Origin: Marinibacterium anthonyi
GTDB taxonomy: Bacteria; Pseudomonadota; Alphaproteobacteria; Rhodobacterales; Rhodobacteraceae
Assembly: GCA_003217735.2 (NCBI GenBank)
Contig: CP031585.1
Span: 2,715,501 to 2,779,500 of the forward strand
DNA length: 64,000 nucleotides
Direction of reading: 5' to 3'
In this document: positions 35,248 to 44,324 of the stretch, in pieces
Position numbering within the stretch: the first letter of the stretch is position 1
Layout of the letters: every line of letters starts with the position of its first letter
Notes under the pieces: generated by a model
The model's database searches: none
What the model was told of the DNA's origin: nothing
The model's input: only the letters and a program-made list of their open reading frames with translations
Made by a program: the position numbers and the translations under genes

Positions 35248-36735
35248 ATGATCCGTGCACCCCATTCAATGACAGGTCTGCAGGAGGGACGTCCCCGTGA
35301 TTTCACGGGGCGCGATAATCTAATGGAAACATCAAGCAACACGACAACCGCCAGCGCCGACAGCTCGGGGGTGGACATCCCCGTGACCCAGGTGACCGTG
35401 CATGGCGAATGGTTCGGCCCGGACTTCGTCCGCGGCCTGGCGCTGCAGAACGGCACCTATACCGTCCTTTCAGATACCCAGGCCCAGCTGACCTTTCAGG
35501 GCGGGTTCGACAACACCATCACCTATGTCCAGATCGTGACCGGCACCGGCTTTGGCTATGACGAGGACACCGGGCGTTATACCGGCACAGTCGACGCCTA
35601 TTACGGCTACCAGGAACAGAACCCGGCCAATTCCTGGACCTTCCAGAACCTCGACGTTTCGCTGGATTCGCTGAATTCCAACGCCTCCGATCCGGATGTG
35701 ACCTTTCCGGATCTGCTGACCATTCCGCTGCGCTACGAATTCATCGGCGACGCCTATGACGATTTCTACATCACCGGATCCTTCGACGACGTGGCCTACG
35801 GCTTTGCCGGGGATGACACCTTTACCGGGTTGACCGGCAACGACGCCTTCTACGGCGGCGACGGCAACGACACGCTGCTGGGCAACGAAGGCGACGATCA
35901 GCTGTACGGCGACGCGGACGACGACATGCTGTTCGGCGGCTCCGGCGCGGATTTCCTGGAAGGGGCGTCCGGCAACGACCAGATCCGGGGCGGGGGTGGC
36001 ACCGACAACATCATCGGGGGCAACGGCACCGACATCCTGTTCGGCAACGGCGGCGACGACACGATCCGGGGCGGCGGCGGAAACGACACGATCAGCGGCG
36101 GCCTGGGCAGCGACACGATCCGGGGCGGCGACGGCCGCGACACGATCAACGGCAACGATGGCGATGACGTGGTCTTTGCCGACAATGGCGACGACATCGT
36201 CTATGGCGATCGCGGCGACGACAACCTCAACGGTGGCGCCGGCAACGACACGCTGATGGGCGGCGACGGCGAGGACCTGATCCACGGCAACGACGGCAAC
36301 GACATCATCGACGGCGGCGCGTCCACGAACTATCTCTACGGCGACGCGGGCGACGACACGATCACCGGCAACGACGGCACGGACGAGCTGTTCGGGGGTG
36401 AAGGCGACGACACGCTGCAATCGGGCATCGCGCCCGACATCATCAACGGCGGTCTGGGCGACGACATCCTGTCGGGCAACGGTGACACCGATGGCGACAA
36501 GACCACCGACACCTTCATCTTCGAAGGCGCGTTCGGCAACGACGTCATCACCGATTTCGAAGTCGGCTTCGACCGCATCAACCTGGCCGTCGGGATCGAG
36601 GACGTGACATCGACCATCCAGGGTGACGACGTGCTGCTGACGGTGACGGTCGAAGACACGCCCGAGGCGCAGACGATCCTGGTCCAGGGTGTCGCCGACA
36701 GCTTCGTGCTGGACACCGACGTCTTCCTTCTCTGA
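35248..36735 (+). CDS. RTX-type calcium-binding protein
   Basis: A 495-residue secreted-type protein. Residues 1-170 form an unrecognised N-terminal domain; residues about 175-425 hold some twenty glycine-rich nonapeptides of the GGxGxDxLx type (GGDGNDTLLG, GGGGNDTISG and similar), which fold into a calcium-binding beta-roll. The C-terminus has the FIFEGAFGNDVITDFE block that often ends such proteins and serves as secretion signal for type I export. No signal peptide is present. The ATG at 35248 has GGAGG 7 nt upstream; 35323 is a weaker alternative. No type I exporter ATPase is next to it. Confidence 0.9.
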   Translation: MIRAPHSMTGLQEGRPRDFTGRDNLMETSSNTTTASADSSGVDIPVTQVTVHGEWFGPDFVRGLALQNGTYTVLSDTQAQLTFQGGFDNTITYVQIVTGTGFGYDEDTGRYTGTVDAYYGYQEQNPANSWTFQNLDVSLDSLNSNASDPDVTFPDLLTIPLRYEFIGDAYDDFYITGSFDDVAYGFAGDDTFTGLTGNDAFYGGDGNDTLLGNEGDDQLYGDADDDMLFGGSGADFLEGASGNDQIRGGGGTDNIIGGNGTDILFGNGGDDTIRGGGGNDTISGGLGSDTIRGGDGRDTINGNDGDDVVFADNGDDIVYGDRGDDNLNGGAGNDTLMGGDGEDLIHGNDGNDIIDGGASTNYLYGDAGDDTITGNDGTDELFGGEGDDTLQSGIAPDIINGGLGDDILSGNGDTDGDKTTDTFIFEGAFGNDVITDFEVGFDRINLAVGIEDVTSTIQGDDVLLTVTVEDTPEAQTILVQGVADSFVLDTDVFLL

Positions 36736-36755
36736 CGCCAGGGGCCTGAAACACC

Positions 36756-36789
36756 CGCAAGCCGGCCGCGCCAAGGCGGCCGGCTTGCG
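36756..36789. terminator. Bidirectional terminator
   Basis: A perfect 14-bp inverted repeat CGCAAGCCGGCCGC (36756-36769 and 36776-36789) with a 6-nt loop, between the convergent RTX and MFS genes. Very stable; no T-run. Confidence 0.7.
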
Positions 36790-36792
36790 CGT

Positions 36793-38424
36793 TCAGTGCG
36801 GTTCCGAGGGCAGCGGCTTCAGCGGCAAATCCTCGTGCAGCGGCACCACCTGGCGTTCGATCAGCCGATGCACACGGGGCCGGCCGGGGCCGCGATGCAG
36901 TTCCAGAAGCGTTTGGAACCCCTCGATATCCGACTTGGTCCGACGGGCATTGTGGCGCAGGTAATCGCTCCACGTGGCGACGTGGAACCGTTCGCTCCAC
37001 AGGTCGGGGTTTTCCAGGTCCCGCAGCAGCGCCCAGTTGCGCGCGCCGTCGCGAATGCGCACCCTGCGCCGGCGATGGATCGCCGCCAGGAAGGCATCGG
37101 TGTCGGCCTCGTCGATGATATAGTCGATCATGATCACGATGGGCCCCGACCGCGCCCGCAGGTCCAGCCCCAGTTCCGGTTCGCGGAACGTGTTGGCCGG
37201 ATCCAGGTCCAGTTCGCTGAACTCGCCCATCCCGAACCAGCGGCCCACGCTGGCGCCCACCAGCAGCAGCGCCGTGGCGATCAGCAGCGCGATGGTCACC
37301 GACTGGTGTTCCGCGATCACGCCCCAGTTCCAGGCGCCGATCGCCATGCCGCCAAAGGTGGCGGTCTGGTAGAACGACAGCGCCCGGCCCACCACCCAGC
37401 GCGGCGTCGACAGCTGCACCGTCACGTTGAACAGCGACAGCGCCAGAACCCAGCAGGCGCCGGCGATCAGCAGGCCGATTGCGCTGATCACGATATGGCT
37501 GCCCGCGGCCAGGATCGCCATGCCGACGGCAAAGCCCAGGAACGACGACCGCACGATCTGTTCGTTGGAATACCGCGACCGCACGCGACTGTTCAGGAAG
37601 ACACCGCCGATCGCGCCCAGCCCGAAGAAGCCCAGCAGCAGGCCATAGGTCAGCGCCGTGCCTTCCAGCTTGTCGCGGGCCACCAGCGGCAGCAGCGCCA
37701 TCGCCGACGAGGCCGCGAAGCCGAACAGGAAACTGCGGGCAAAGACCTTCAGCAGGTGCGGCGACATCGACATGTAGCGCAGCCCGGCGCCCAGGGCCTG
37801 GCCCAGGTGTTCGCGGGGCAGGGTTTCCGTCTTCACCTCGGGGCGCCAACGCCAGAGCGCGATGATGATCGGGATATAGGTCACCGCGTTGAAGGCGAAT
37901 GCCGCGGCCGCCCCGAACAACGCCACCAGCAGGCCGCCAAAGGCCGGCCCGACCGACCGCATCAGGTTGAACCCCATCGAATTCAGCGTCACCGCCGCCG
38001 ACAGGTTGTCGCGGCTGACGATATCGCCCATGCTGGCCTGCCAGGACGGGTTGAACAGCGCCATGCCGCAGCCGATTGAAAAGGTGAACGCCAGCAATTG
38101 CCACGGCCCCAGCTGGCCGAAATGCGCGAACACCGCCAGCCCGACCGACACGACAAGCATGAAGACCTGCGCGCTCATCAGGATGCGGCGGCGGTCGAAA
38201 CTGTCGGCCAGCGCGCCGGCGATCAGGGAAAACACCATGATCGGCAAGGTGTTCGACGCCTGGACCAGCGCGACCATGTCGCTGCTGCCGGCAATCGACG
38301 TCATCAGCCAGCCCGCGCCGACCATCTGCACCAACCCGCCCAGGTTGGATGTCTGAGACGCAAGCCAAAGCTCGCGGAAGGTCTTGTTTGCGAAGGGCGC
38401 GAAGGTATTTCTCTTGGGTTCTAT
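36793..38424 (-). CDS. MFS transporter (EntS/MFS_3 type) with probable ATA start
   Basis: A major-facilitator exporter with about twelve helices and a soluble C-terminal domain of some 130 residues (IVIMIDYIIDEADTDAFL, then a ferredoxin-like fold), as in the MFS_3 group. From the first ordinary start codon (TTG at 38334) the protein lacks the conserved beginning of helix 1. Upstream in the same frame lies exactly this missing part (NTFAPFANKTFRELWLASQ). The best initiation site is ATA at 38424, 8 nt after a GGAG; no ATG, GTG or TTG exists in between or upstream to the stop at about 38526. From there the protein has 543 residues. Either ATA is used or the gene is disabled by an ATG to ATA change. 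Confidence 0.8.
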   Translation of the reverse strand: MEPKRNTFAPFANKTFRELWLASQTSNLGGLVQMVGAGWLMTSIAGSSDMVALVQASNTLPIMVFSLIAGALADSFDRRRILMSAQVFMLVVSVGLAVFAHFGQLGPWQLLAFTFSIGCGMALFNPSWQASMGDIVSRDNLSAAVTLNSMGFNLMRSVGPAFGGLLVALFGAAAAFAFNAVTYIPIIIALWRWRPEVKTETLPREHLGQALGAGLRYMSMSPHLLKVFARSFLFGFAASSAMALLPLVARDKLEGTALTYGLLLGFFGLGAIGGVFLNSRVRSRYSNEQIVRSSFLGFAVGMAILAAGSHIVISAIGLLIAGACWVLALSLFNVTVQLSTPRWVVGRALSFYQTATFGGMAIGAWNWGVIAEHQSVTIALLIATALLLVGASVGRWFGMGEFSELDLDPANTFREPELGLDLRARSGPIVIMIDYIIDEADTDAFLAAIHRRRRVRIRDGARNWALLRDLENPDLWSERFHVATWSDYLRHNARRTKSDIEGFQTLLELHRGPGRPRVHRLIERQVVPLHEDLPLKPLPSEPH

Positions 38425-38432
38425 CTTACTTG

Positions 38433-38436
38433 CTCC
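38433..38436 (-). promoter_or_regulatory. Ribosome site pointing to the ATA start
   Basis: GGAG on the minus strand with an 8-nt spacer to ATA at 38424. The spacing is ideal, which supports this triplet as the original start position. Confidence 0.5.
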
Positions 38437-38588
38437 GGCTGGCGCCTGACGCTCGGGAATGGCGGGCAGGGTGGCTGTATCCAGTCGCCAGGCTCCGGGC
38501 GCGCCCCCGGTTCCTGTCGGTCGTCACGCCATAACGCACGGATTTTCGCCCCGGTTCAAGAGCCGGCGCAGCATATCGTCATGGACTG

Positions 38589-38636
38589 CGATGCCCCGAC
38601 CGATGCCCCGCCCGATGCCCCGACCGGTGCCCCGGG
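38589..38636. repeat. Four 12-bp tandem repeats
   Basis: CGATGCCCCGAC, CGATGCCCCGCC, CGATGCCCCGAC and CGGTGCCCCGGG lie in a row 8 bp downstream of the HlyD gene's stop. Non-coding. Confidence 0.8.
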
Positions 38637-38644
38637 CGCGGGCC

Positions 38645-39853
38645 TTAACCGCCGGCCAGCCCGGTCCCGACGAACAGCATCAGCCAGACCTTCATGCGCA
38701 TGACCACCGCCTTTTCAATCGCCCAGGCTTCGATCAGGTCACCCCAGAAGGTGCCCTGCAGCGATCCGCCGATATGGGTGGTATAGGCCTGAAGGATGCA
38801 GCGGCTGCCTTCGACCAGCATCTTTTCATGCTCCGGATAGACCAGCGAGGCATAGACCACCAGGTCGCCGGTGCCCGGCCGTTGCGATGGCTGCAGCAGG
38901 GTGCCGGTCGGGCCGACCTGGCCGGTGGCGATCTCGTTCTGGATCCGGGTGATGCGGGCGGGAAACACCGAATCCGTCATCGCGTTGTTGATGTTGGTCT
39001 TGCAGGCGACCTCGGCGGTCATGCCCACGTGCAGCACGGCCTGGTTGGTCTGCGAAAAGCCGCCGACGATCTCAAGCGGGTTGGCCGGGGTGATGTCGGG
39101 CACGATGACCATCGCCGGGGACAGCGCGAACTGACCCGCCCGGTCGCCCACGTTCAGCGTCAGCTGATCGATCCGGCCGGCCACTTCAGAGGTGATGCGC
39201 GTCTTGTCCAGCCCGACCTGCGCGGCTTCGAGGCTGGCCTGCGCCGCGCTCAGCTGGGCGGGCAGGACATCGTTCAGCTGGATCTGCAGCGAGGCGACGT
39301 TCTGCTGGGCCTCGTTCACCTTGGCGGTCGACGCGTCGAACCGATCCTTGGCGCGCAGGTAATTGTCCTCGGCATAGGCGGGCGAATTTTCCTTACCCAG
39401 CCGTTCCAGGTTGGTCAGCGTCAGCTGCGCGGACTCCAGATCCGCCTGCGCCTCGGTCACTTCATCCTGGGCGGACGGAATCTCGGACTGCGCCGCGATA
39501 ACCTGTGCCTGCACCTCGGAAATCCGCGCCTTGGCCTCGGCGACCTGGGCCCGTTCGCTGGAATCGTCGACCGCGAACAGCTCGTCGCCCGGGTCCACGT
39601 GCTGGCCGGCCACCACGTAGATTTCGGTGACCGTGCCGCCGCGTTCGGCAACCACGGGAACGACACGGAAGGGGATCAGCGCGTTGCCGGTGTCGGGGTG
39701 GTAATATTCGATGGTGAAGATCAGCGTGAAAAACAGCATCATCCAGATGAACACGGCCCGGTGCACGGCATAGACCGAAATTTCGCGCTTGCGCAGACGC
39801 AGGTAGGCGATGCGGATCAGAAGCGGGAAACAGGTGATGAGAAGTTCGATCAT
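38645..39853 (-). CDS. HlyD-family membrane fusion protein
   Basis: A 402-residue periplasmic adaptor anchored by one N-terminal helix (VFIWMMLFFTLIFTIEYY, residues 35-52). It has a split biotinyl-lipoyl domain (ERGGTVTEIYVVAGQHVDPGDELF and ITSEVAGRIDQLTLNVGD) around a long alpha-helical hairpin (about residues 100-225) and a beta-barrel part. Such proteins bridge inner-membrane exporters to the outer membrane. Its start overlaps a small membrane protein gene by 4 bp, like the two-gene EmrA/AaeA-type cassettes with a DUF1656-like partner. A C-terminal hydrophobic stretch (VWLMLFVGTGLAGG) is unusual. Confidence 0.9.
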   Translation of the reverse strand: MIELLITCFPLLIRIAYLRLRKREISVYAVHRAVFIWMMLFFTLIFTIEYYHPDTGNALIPFRVVPVVAERGGTVTEIYVVAGQHVDPGDELFAVDDSSERAQVAEAKARISEVQAQVIAAQSEIPSAQDEVTEAQADLESAQLTLTNLERLGKENSPAYAEDNYLRAKDRFDASTAKVNEAQQNVASLQIQLNDVLPAQLSAAQASLEAAQVGLDKTRITSEVAGRIDQLTLNVGDRAGQFALSPAMVIVPDITPANPLEIVGGFSQTNQAVLHVGMTAEVACKTNINNAMTDSVFPARITRIQNEIATGQVGPTGTLLQPSQRPGTGDLVVYASLVYPEHEKMLVEGSRCILQAYTTHIGGSLQGTFWGDLIEAWAIEKAVVMRMKVWLMLFVGTGLAGG

Positions 39854-40446
39854 CCCGCGGTCTCCTCGCGCGACGTGGCAAGGCTGCCGGATGGGCCGGC
39901 GTGTGGGGCGGGTTGCGTTTCAGCCTGTGCTTCGGCCCGGGCATCCGCACGCGCTTCCATCCGGGCCTCGGCGGCCTCGGCTTCGGCCTCGCGTTCTGCG
40001 GGATCCTCGGGCTGGATCCACAGGGCGATGTCGCGCGCCAGCGCGGCGATGATCAAAGCGGCCGGCAACAGGATGTTGACCGCCTCCAGCGGCGGGAGAA
40101 GGTCATAGGCCAGCCCCACGGTCAGCATGGTCGGAATGGTCGTGCGCAGCGGCGTGCCCGATCCCTGGCGGCCGGCGAAACGATCAAAGATCGCGTACAG
40201 GTAGATGACGATGAACAGCACGAACATCAGCATGATCGCGCCGTAGAGAGAGAATATGTCCTGCTCTCCCGGCGCCGACCAGGAATTCGGAGCCGGATCC
40301 AGCGTGATGGCTGTCGTTTCTTTCGTGCCGGGCGTGGCGGGCGCCGATGTGGACGCTGATGAGGACGCCGGTGCCGATGCAGACGCCGATGAAGACGTCG
40401 ACCCGGTCGCGGCCTGATCTGTTGCATCGCTGTCTGTTGCGGCCAT
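39850..40446 (-). CDS. Membrane protein partner of the HlyD gene
   Basis: A 198-residue protein with a long Ser/Ala-rich low-complexity N-terminus (residues 1-50), two to three membrane helices (LYGAIMLMFVLFIVIYLYAIF, VNILLPAALIIAALARD) and an Ala/Glu/Arg-rich cytoplasmic tail (REAEAEAAEARMEARADARA). The ATG at 40446 was chosen; the longer frame to 40719 has no start evidence. It is translationally coupled to the downstream HlyD-type gene. I recognise no named family, but the arrangement suggests an accessory subunit of an efflux system. Confidence 0.7.
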   Translation of the reverse strand: MAATDSDATDQAATGSTSSSASASAPASSSASTSAPATPGTKETTAITLDPAPNSWSAPGEQDIFSLYGAIMLMFVLFIVIYLYAIFDRFAGRQGSGTPLRTTIPTMLTVGLAYDLLPPLEAVNILLPAALIIAALARDIALWIQPEDPAEREAEAEAAEARMEARADARAEAQAETQPAPHAGPSGSLATSREETAG

Positions 40447-40771
40447 GGGCGGGGTCTCCGATCTCCGTACGGCCCGATCTGTTTCCGCGAGATTCGCTTG
40501 CAATGCAATGATCCAAAGGGGGCTGGCGCCGCGAATGGTCGCGGTGTCCGGGAATGTTGGCAATTGCGCAACGGGTGGCAAGCCCGCCGCGCAATTGCCT
40601 GTTTCAATGAAATAACTTCGGGTCGTTTCGCGGTCATTTCCCGGGCATTCGATCCGCCGCGAAAGACGTCTATTCCAGCTGACGACTATCTGCGCCCGGA
40701 CATGCGAAGGCGGCCGCAACCCCGATCGCGGCCCCCCTAGGCCCCCCTGGGCCCCCCTAGGATTGCGCCGG
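40447..40771. other. Intergenic region with a 10-bp tandem repeat
   Basis: About 325 bases upstream of the membrane-protein gene and downstream of the DASS transporter. It holds three copies of GCCCCCCTAG or GCCCCCCTGG (40731-40760) beside the transporter's end, and presumably the promoter of the HlyD cassette, which I cannot place precisely. Confidence 0.6.
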
Positions 40772-42274
40772 TCAAAGACCGAAGATCAGCGGCGCCAGGC
40801 CCATGACGGCGGCAAAGACGGTGATCGCGCTGAGGATGTTCAGCACGAAACCGGCCTTGACCATGTCGCCCAATGTCATGCCGTCGTAGGAAAACACGAT
40901 CGCGTTGGGCGGTGTCGCCACCGGCATCATGAAGGCCATCGACGCCCCCAAAGCCACCGGCAAGGTCAGCCATTCGACCGGCAGGCCAAGCCCCACGGCC
41001 ACCGCGCCCAGGATCGGCAGGAAGGTCGCCGTGGACGCGGTGTTCGACGTGATCTCGGTCAGGTAGATGATCGTCACCGACACGATGGCGACCAGCACCC
41101 ACAGCGGCACCGTGCTGAACCCGCCCACAAGCGTGCCGATCCATTTCGCCAGCCCCGAACTTTCAAACCCCGCGGCCAGCGCCAGACCGCCGCCAAACAG
41201 CATCAGGACGCCCCAGGGCAGGCTGCGCGCCACGCTCCAGTCCAGCACGAACCCTTCCTTGCGGCCCACGGGCAGCGCGAACAGCAGCAGCGCCGCGATC
41301 ATCGCGATGCCGCTGTCGGTCACCGGCAGGTGCAGGAAGCTGCGGAAGATCCAGCAGAAGGCGGCCAGGCCAAAGACGATGGCGACAATGGTTTCGCCCC
41401 GGTCCATGCGGCCCAGCTTTGCCAGCTCGTCCTGGATGACGCCCTGCACCGTGTCCATCTGCAGCCCCCGTGCCGGAAAGATCACGCGGGTCAGCAGCAG
41501 GTAGCACAGCGGCAGCATCACGATCACCACCGGCATCCCCAGCAGCATCCAGCGGAAAAACCCGATCTCGATCCCGTAATTGTCCGACAACAGGCTGGCC
41601 AGCAGCGCATTCGGCGGCGTCCCGATCAACGTGCCGACGCCCCCGATGGACGCCGAATAGGCAATGGCCAGCATCAGCCCGACGCCGAAATTGCGCACCA
41701 ATGCCTTGTCCGCCGTCTTGCTGTCGATGAAATCGATCACCGAAATGCCCACCGTGAACATCATCACCGTGGTCGCGGTATTGGAAATCCACATCGACAG
41801 GAATGCGGTGGCCAGCATGAAGCCCGCCACGATCCCTTCCGGCGATTTGCCGACTTTCGCCACGATCAGCAAGGCGATCCGGCGGTGCAATCCCCAGCGC
41901 TGCATGCCGGCGGCCAGGATGAAGCCGCCCAGGAACAGAAAGATCAGGTGATTGCCGTATTGCGCGGTGACCTCGCCGATCGGGCGGATCCCCAGCACCG
42001 GCATCAGCGCGATGGGCATCAATGCGGTGGCGGGCAGGGGCAGCGTTTCGGTCAGCCACCAGATCACCATCCACAACGTCATGCCGATCAGGCGCCAGCC
42101 CTCGATGGGCAGGTCGGTCGGCGGTGGCAGGACCAGGAAGGGCACCAGGCTCAGCGGCCCGACGACAAGGGCGACAAGGCGCAAAAGGCTGATGGGTTCA
42201 GGCGCGCCGCCATGGGGAACATGGGACGGCTCGCTCTGGGCCTGAAGTTCGTCTTCGCTCTGGGATGGTTTCAA
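40772..42274 (-). CDS. DASS/SLC13-family sodium:carboxylate transporter
   Basis: A 500-residue transporter of the divalent-anion:sodium symporter family, likely for dicarboxylates such as succinate or for sulfate-like anions. Both substrate/sodium signature loops are present: MWISNTATTVMM in the first half and LTEITSNTASTATFLP in the second, with the family sequence MMPVATPPNAIVF near the end. About eleven helices follow a soluble N-terminus of 30 residues. It reads alone on the minus strand, 270 bp from a tRNA-Ser gene. Substrate cannot be fixed from sequence. Confidence 0.92.
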   Translation of the reverse strand: MKPSQSEDELQAQSEPSHVPHGGAPEPISLLRLVALVVGPLSLVPFLVLPPPTDLPIEGWRLIGMTLWMVIWWLTETLPLPATALMPIALMPVLGIRPIGEVTAQYGNHLIFLFLGGFILAAGMQRWGLHRRIALLIVAKVGKSPEGIVAGFMLATAFLSMWISNTATTVMMFTVGISVIDFIDSKTADKALVRNFGVGLMLAIAYSASIGGVGTLIGTPPNALLASLLSDNYGIEIGFFRWMLLGMPVVIVMLPLCYLLLTRVIFPARGLQMDTVQGVIQDELAKLGRMDRGETIVAIVFGLAAFCWIFRSFLHLPVTDSGIAMIAALLLFALPVGRKEGFVLDWSVARSLPWGVLMLFGGGLALAAGFESSGLAKWIGTLVGGFSTVPLWVLVAIVSVTIIYLTEITSNTASTATFLPILGAVAVGLGLPVEWLTLPVALGASMAFMMPVATPPNAIVFSYDGMTLGDMVKAGFVLNILSAITVFAAVMGLAPLIFGL

Positions 42275-42542
42275 CGTCGCGCCTCACGCTTTGTCACAGC
42301 TTTCGGGCCCGTTGCGTTCCTCCCGCCCGATCGGGTGTCGGATGGCCGCAAAGTCCCGGCCTGTCAACGACAGGGCAGCCATGACGACACCGGGACGCAC
42401 CCCGGCGACGCGGGGACAAGGGAGTGATCCTGGGAAGGAATTGGTCCCGATGCGCCCGTTCCGGCATAGCCGGCGACCAGATGCGACAGGCCCGGCAAAG
42501 CCGGCGACTATCAGGACATGCCAACATCCCGCGGGATGTTAA

Positions 42543-42632
42543 TGGCGGAGAGACAGGGATTCGAACCCTGGGTGGGCTTGCACCCACAACGGTTTTCGAG
42601 ACCGCCCCGTTCGACCACTCCGGCACCTCTCC
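42543..42632 (-). tRNA. tRNA-Ser(CGA)
   Basis: On the minus strand the gene starts GGAGAGGTGCCGGAG and ends with TCTCTCCGCCA; the CCA is encoded. The anticodon loop CTCGAAA gives anticodon CGA. The long variable arm (TGTGGGTGCAAGCCCACC) is that of a class II tRNA, and the T-arm is GGGTTCGAATCCC. All stems pair. Length 90 nt. Confidence 0.96.
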
Positions 42633-42724
42633 GCGGGGGTCTGTGGAGCGTGCGTTTACGCGGCTTTCTCGGGGCTTGCAAGACTCGATTGACGGGTTTT
42701 TTGCCCTTGCCGCTGCGGCACCCG

Positions 42725-44179
42725 TCAATACCCGCCCGTCAGCGCGAGGATGTCCTCGACCGTGCCGTAGCCCAGCAGGGTCAGCGAATGCGCCGGGCCA
42801 AAGGACAGCACCAGCGTGCCGTCGACGATCTCGGCCGCGTCCTCGATGTCCCGGGCCGTCAACTGGGCGCCGGATGCGAACCGGTTGGCGATCAGCAGGG
42901 TGTCTATGTCGGTCAGGTCAGCGATCACGTCATGGCCGCCGGTGAATTCGAACGTGTCCGCCCCGGCACCCCCGTTCAGGTAATCGTCGCCCGCATCGCC
43001 GTTCAGCCAGTCGTCGCCGGCCTGGCCGAACAGATCGTCATCGCCATCGCGTCCCCGGATCACGTCGTCTCCGGTGCCGCCCAGCAGCCGGTTGTCCCCG
43101 TCGTCGCCCCGCAGCACGTCATCGCCCGCGCCGGACTCCACGACCTCGATGTTCTCGAACGTGTCGCCCCTGGCGATCCCGGAAGAGGCCGCGCTGTCGG
43201 CCATGTCGATGGTCATCCGGTCCGTCGCGCGGGCATAGGTGGCGCGGTCCCACCCGTCGCCGCCATCCAGCCGATCCGCGCCCGCGCCGCCATCCAGCAG
43301 GTCATCGCCATCGCCGCCGCGCAGAACGTCATCGCCTTGCGCGCCGATCAACACGTCGTCTCCGTCTTCGCCCCTCAGCCGGTTGTCCCCGGCCGTGCCG
43401 GTGATGCGGTCGTCGTCATAGCCGCCGATCGCGTTCTCGATCGACACGTACCGGTCTCCTTCGGCCGCGCCGGCGTTGCGGTCGCTGTCGGTCAGGTTGA
43501 TCACCGTGATCCCGTAGGTGCTGGACCATTCATAGCTGACGGTGTCCGTTCCGGTGCCGCCGTCGAACAGGTCCGGCCCGTCCCAGTAGACCACCTGAAA
43601 CAGGTCGTTGCCCGCGCCACCGTAATTCGCGTCGCTGTCATAGCTGTCTTCGATCACGTCGTTCTCGCTGACCGACACGCCGGGCAGGGTGCCCAGGTCG
43701 ACTTCGGACCCCTCGTCGTAATCGGCCCCCGGATCCGTGATCGTCGCATCGTCGATGAAGGCACGGAAATCGTCGTAGGTCGCAAAGGCGGGCAGGGCGG
43801 TGCCGTCCAGCACGATCCAGCTGTCGAAGGTGCCGGCGTTGTAGAACCCGGAATCTGTCATCACGTAATCATATGTCACCCGGTAGACGATCGACGACCC
43901 ACCGTCCCAGGTGACCTCCACCACGTCATGGGAAAACGCCCGGTTCAGCGCGTCGTAGTAATATGGCTTGTCCTCGTAGGAAAACGCCGTCACCCAATCC
44001 AGCGAAGGGGCCGCCAGTTCGCCGTCAGTCACGGTAAAGGTCTCGCCCTCGTCGACGCGCACCGATCCGGTGTAGCTCGTGACGCTGCTGCCCTCGAACG
44101 GCTCGGGCCCGTCGTCGGAATAATCCAGGTAGCCGCTGTAGCTGTAGCCTTCGACGACGGTGAAGGAATAGGTGGTCAT
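42725..44179 (-). CDS. RTX-type calcium-binding protein, paralogue 1
   Basis: A 484-residue protein with an N-terminal domain of about 190 residues rich in Tyr and Asp (MTTYSFTVVEGYSYSGYL), then a block with about ten glycine-rich calcium-binding nonapeptides (GEDGDDVLIGAQGDDVLRGG), and a C-terminal module ending NRFASGAQLTARD and LVLSFGPAHSLTLLGYGTVEDILAL. That last module is shared with the neighbouring gene and is probably the secretion signal. No signal peptide. AAGGA precedes the ATG. The two genes look like a tandem duplication that diverged at the N-terminus. Confidence 0.9.
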   Translation of the reverse strand: MTTYSFTVVEGYSYSGYLDYSDDGPEPFEGSSVTSYTGSVRVDEGETFTVTDGELAAPSLDWVTAFSYEDKPYYYDALNRAFSHDVVEVTWDGGSSIVYRVTYDYVMTDSGFYNAGTFDSWIVLDGTALPAFATYDDFRAFIDDATITDPGADYDEGSEVDLGTLPGVSVSENDVIEDSYDSDANYGGAGNDLFQVVYWDGPDLFDGGTGTDTVSYEWSSTYGITVINLTDSDRNAGAAEGDRYVSIENAIGGYDDDRITGTAGDNRLRGEDGDDVLIGAQGDDVLRGGDGDDLLDGGAGADRLDGGDGWDRATYARATDRMTIDMADSAASSGIARGDTFENIEVVESGAGDDVLRGDDGDNRLLGGTGDDVIRGRDGDDDLFGQAGDDWLNGDAGDDYLNGGAGADTFEFTGGHDVIADLTDIDTLLIANRFASGAQLTARDIEDAAEIVDGTLVLSFGPAHSLTLLGYGTVEDILALTGGY

Positions 44180-44324
44180 TGTCGGTCCTTTTCAAGACAG
44201 TGCCTGGGCCCCGGCCAGGACCTGCCGGGTCCCCAAGGCCTGAAGCATTCGGCCGATACCGCGCCCGGAAGGCCGGGCATCTTTCGCCCCCTCCGCGACG
44301 GCTCTGTTCACGCGGCGGGTCCCG

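Noticed and set aside
35470-36774. 434-residue frame antisense to the RTX gene
   Set aside because: Repetitive valine/alanine reading is the mirror of the glycine-aspartate repeats.
38589-38636. CRISPR-like array
   Set aside because: Units are directly adjacent without spacers and only 12 bp long; simple tandem duplication.
38459-40108. 549-residue frame antisense to the HlyD gene pair
   Set aside because: High GC creates long open shadows; composition is Arg/Gly/Asp-rich without motifs, while the opposite strand has clear domains.
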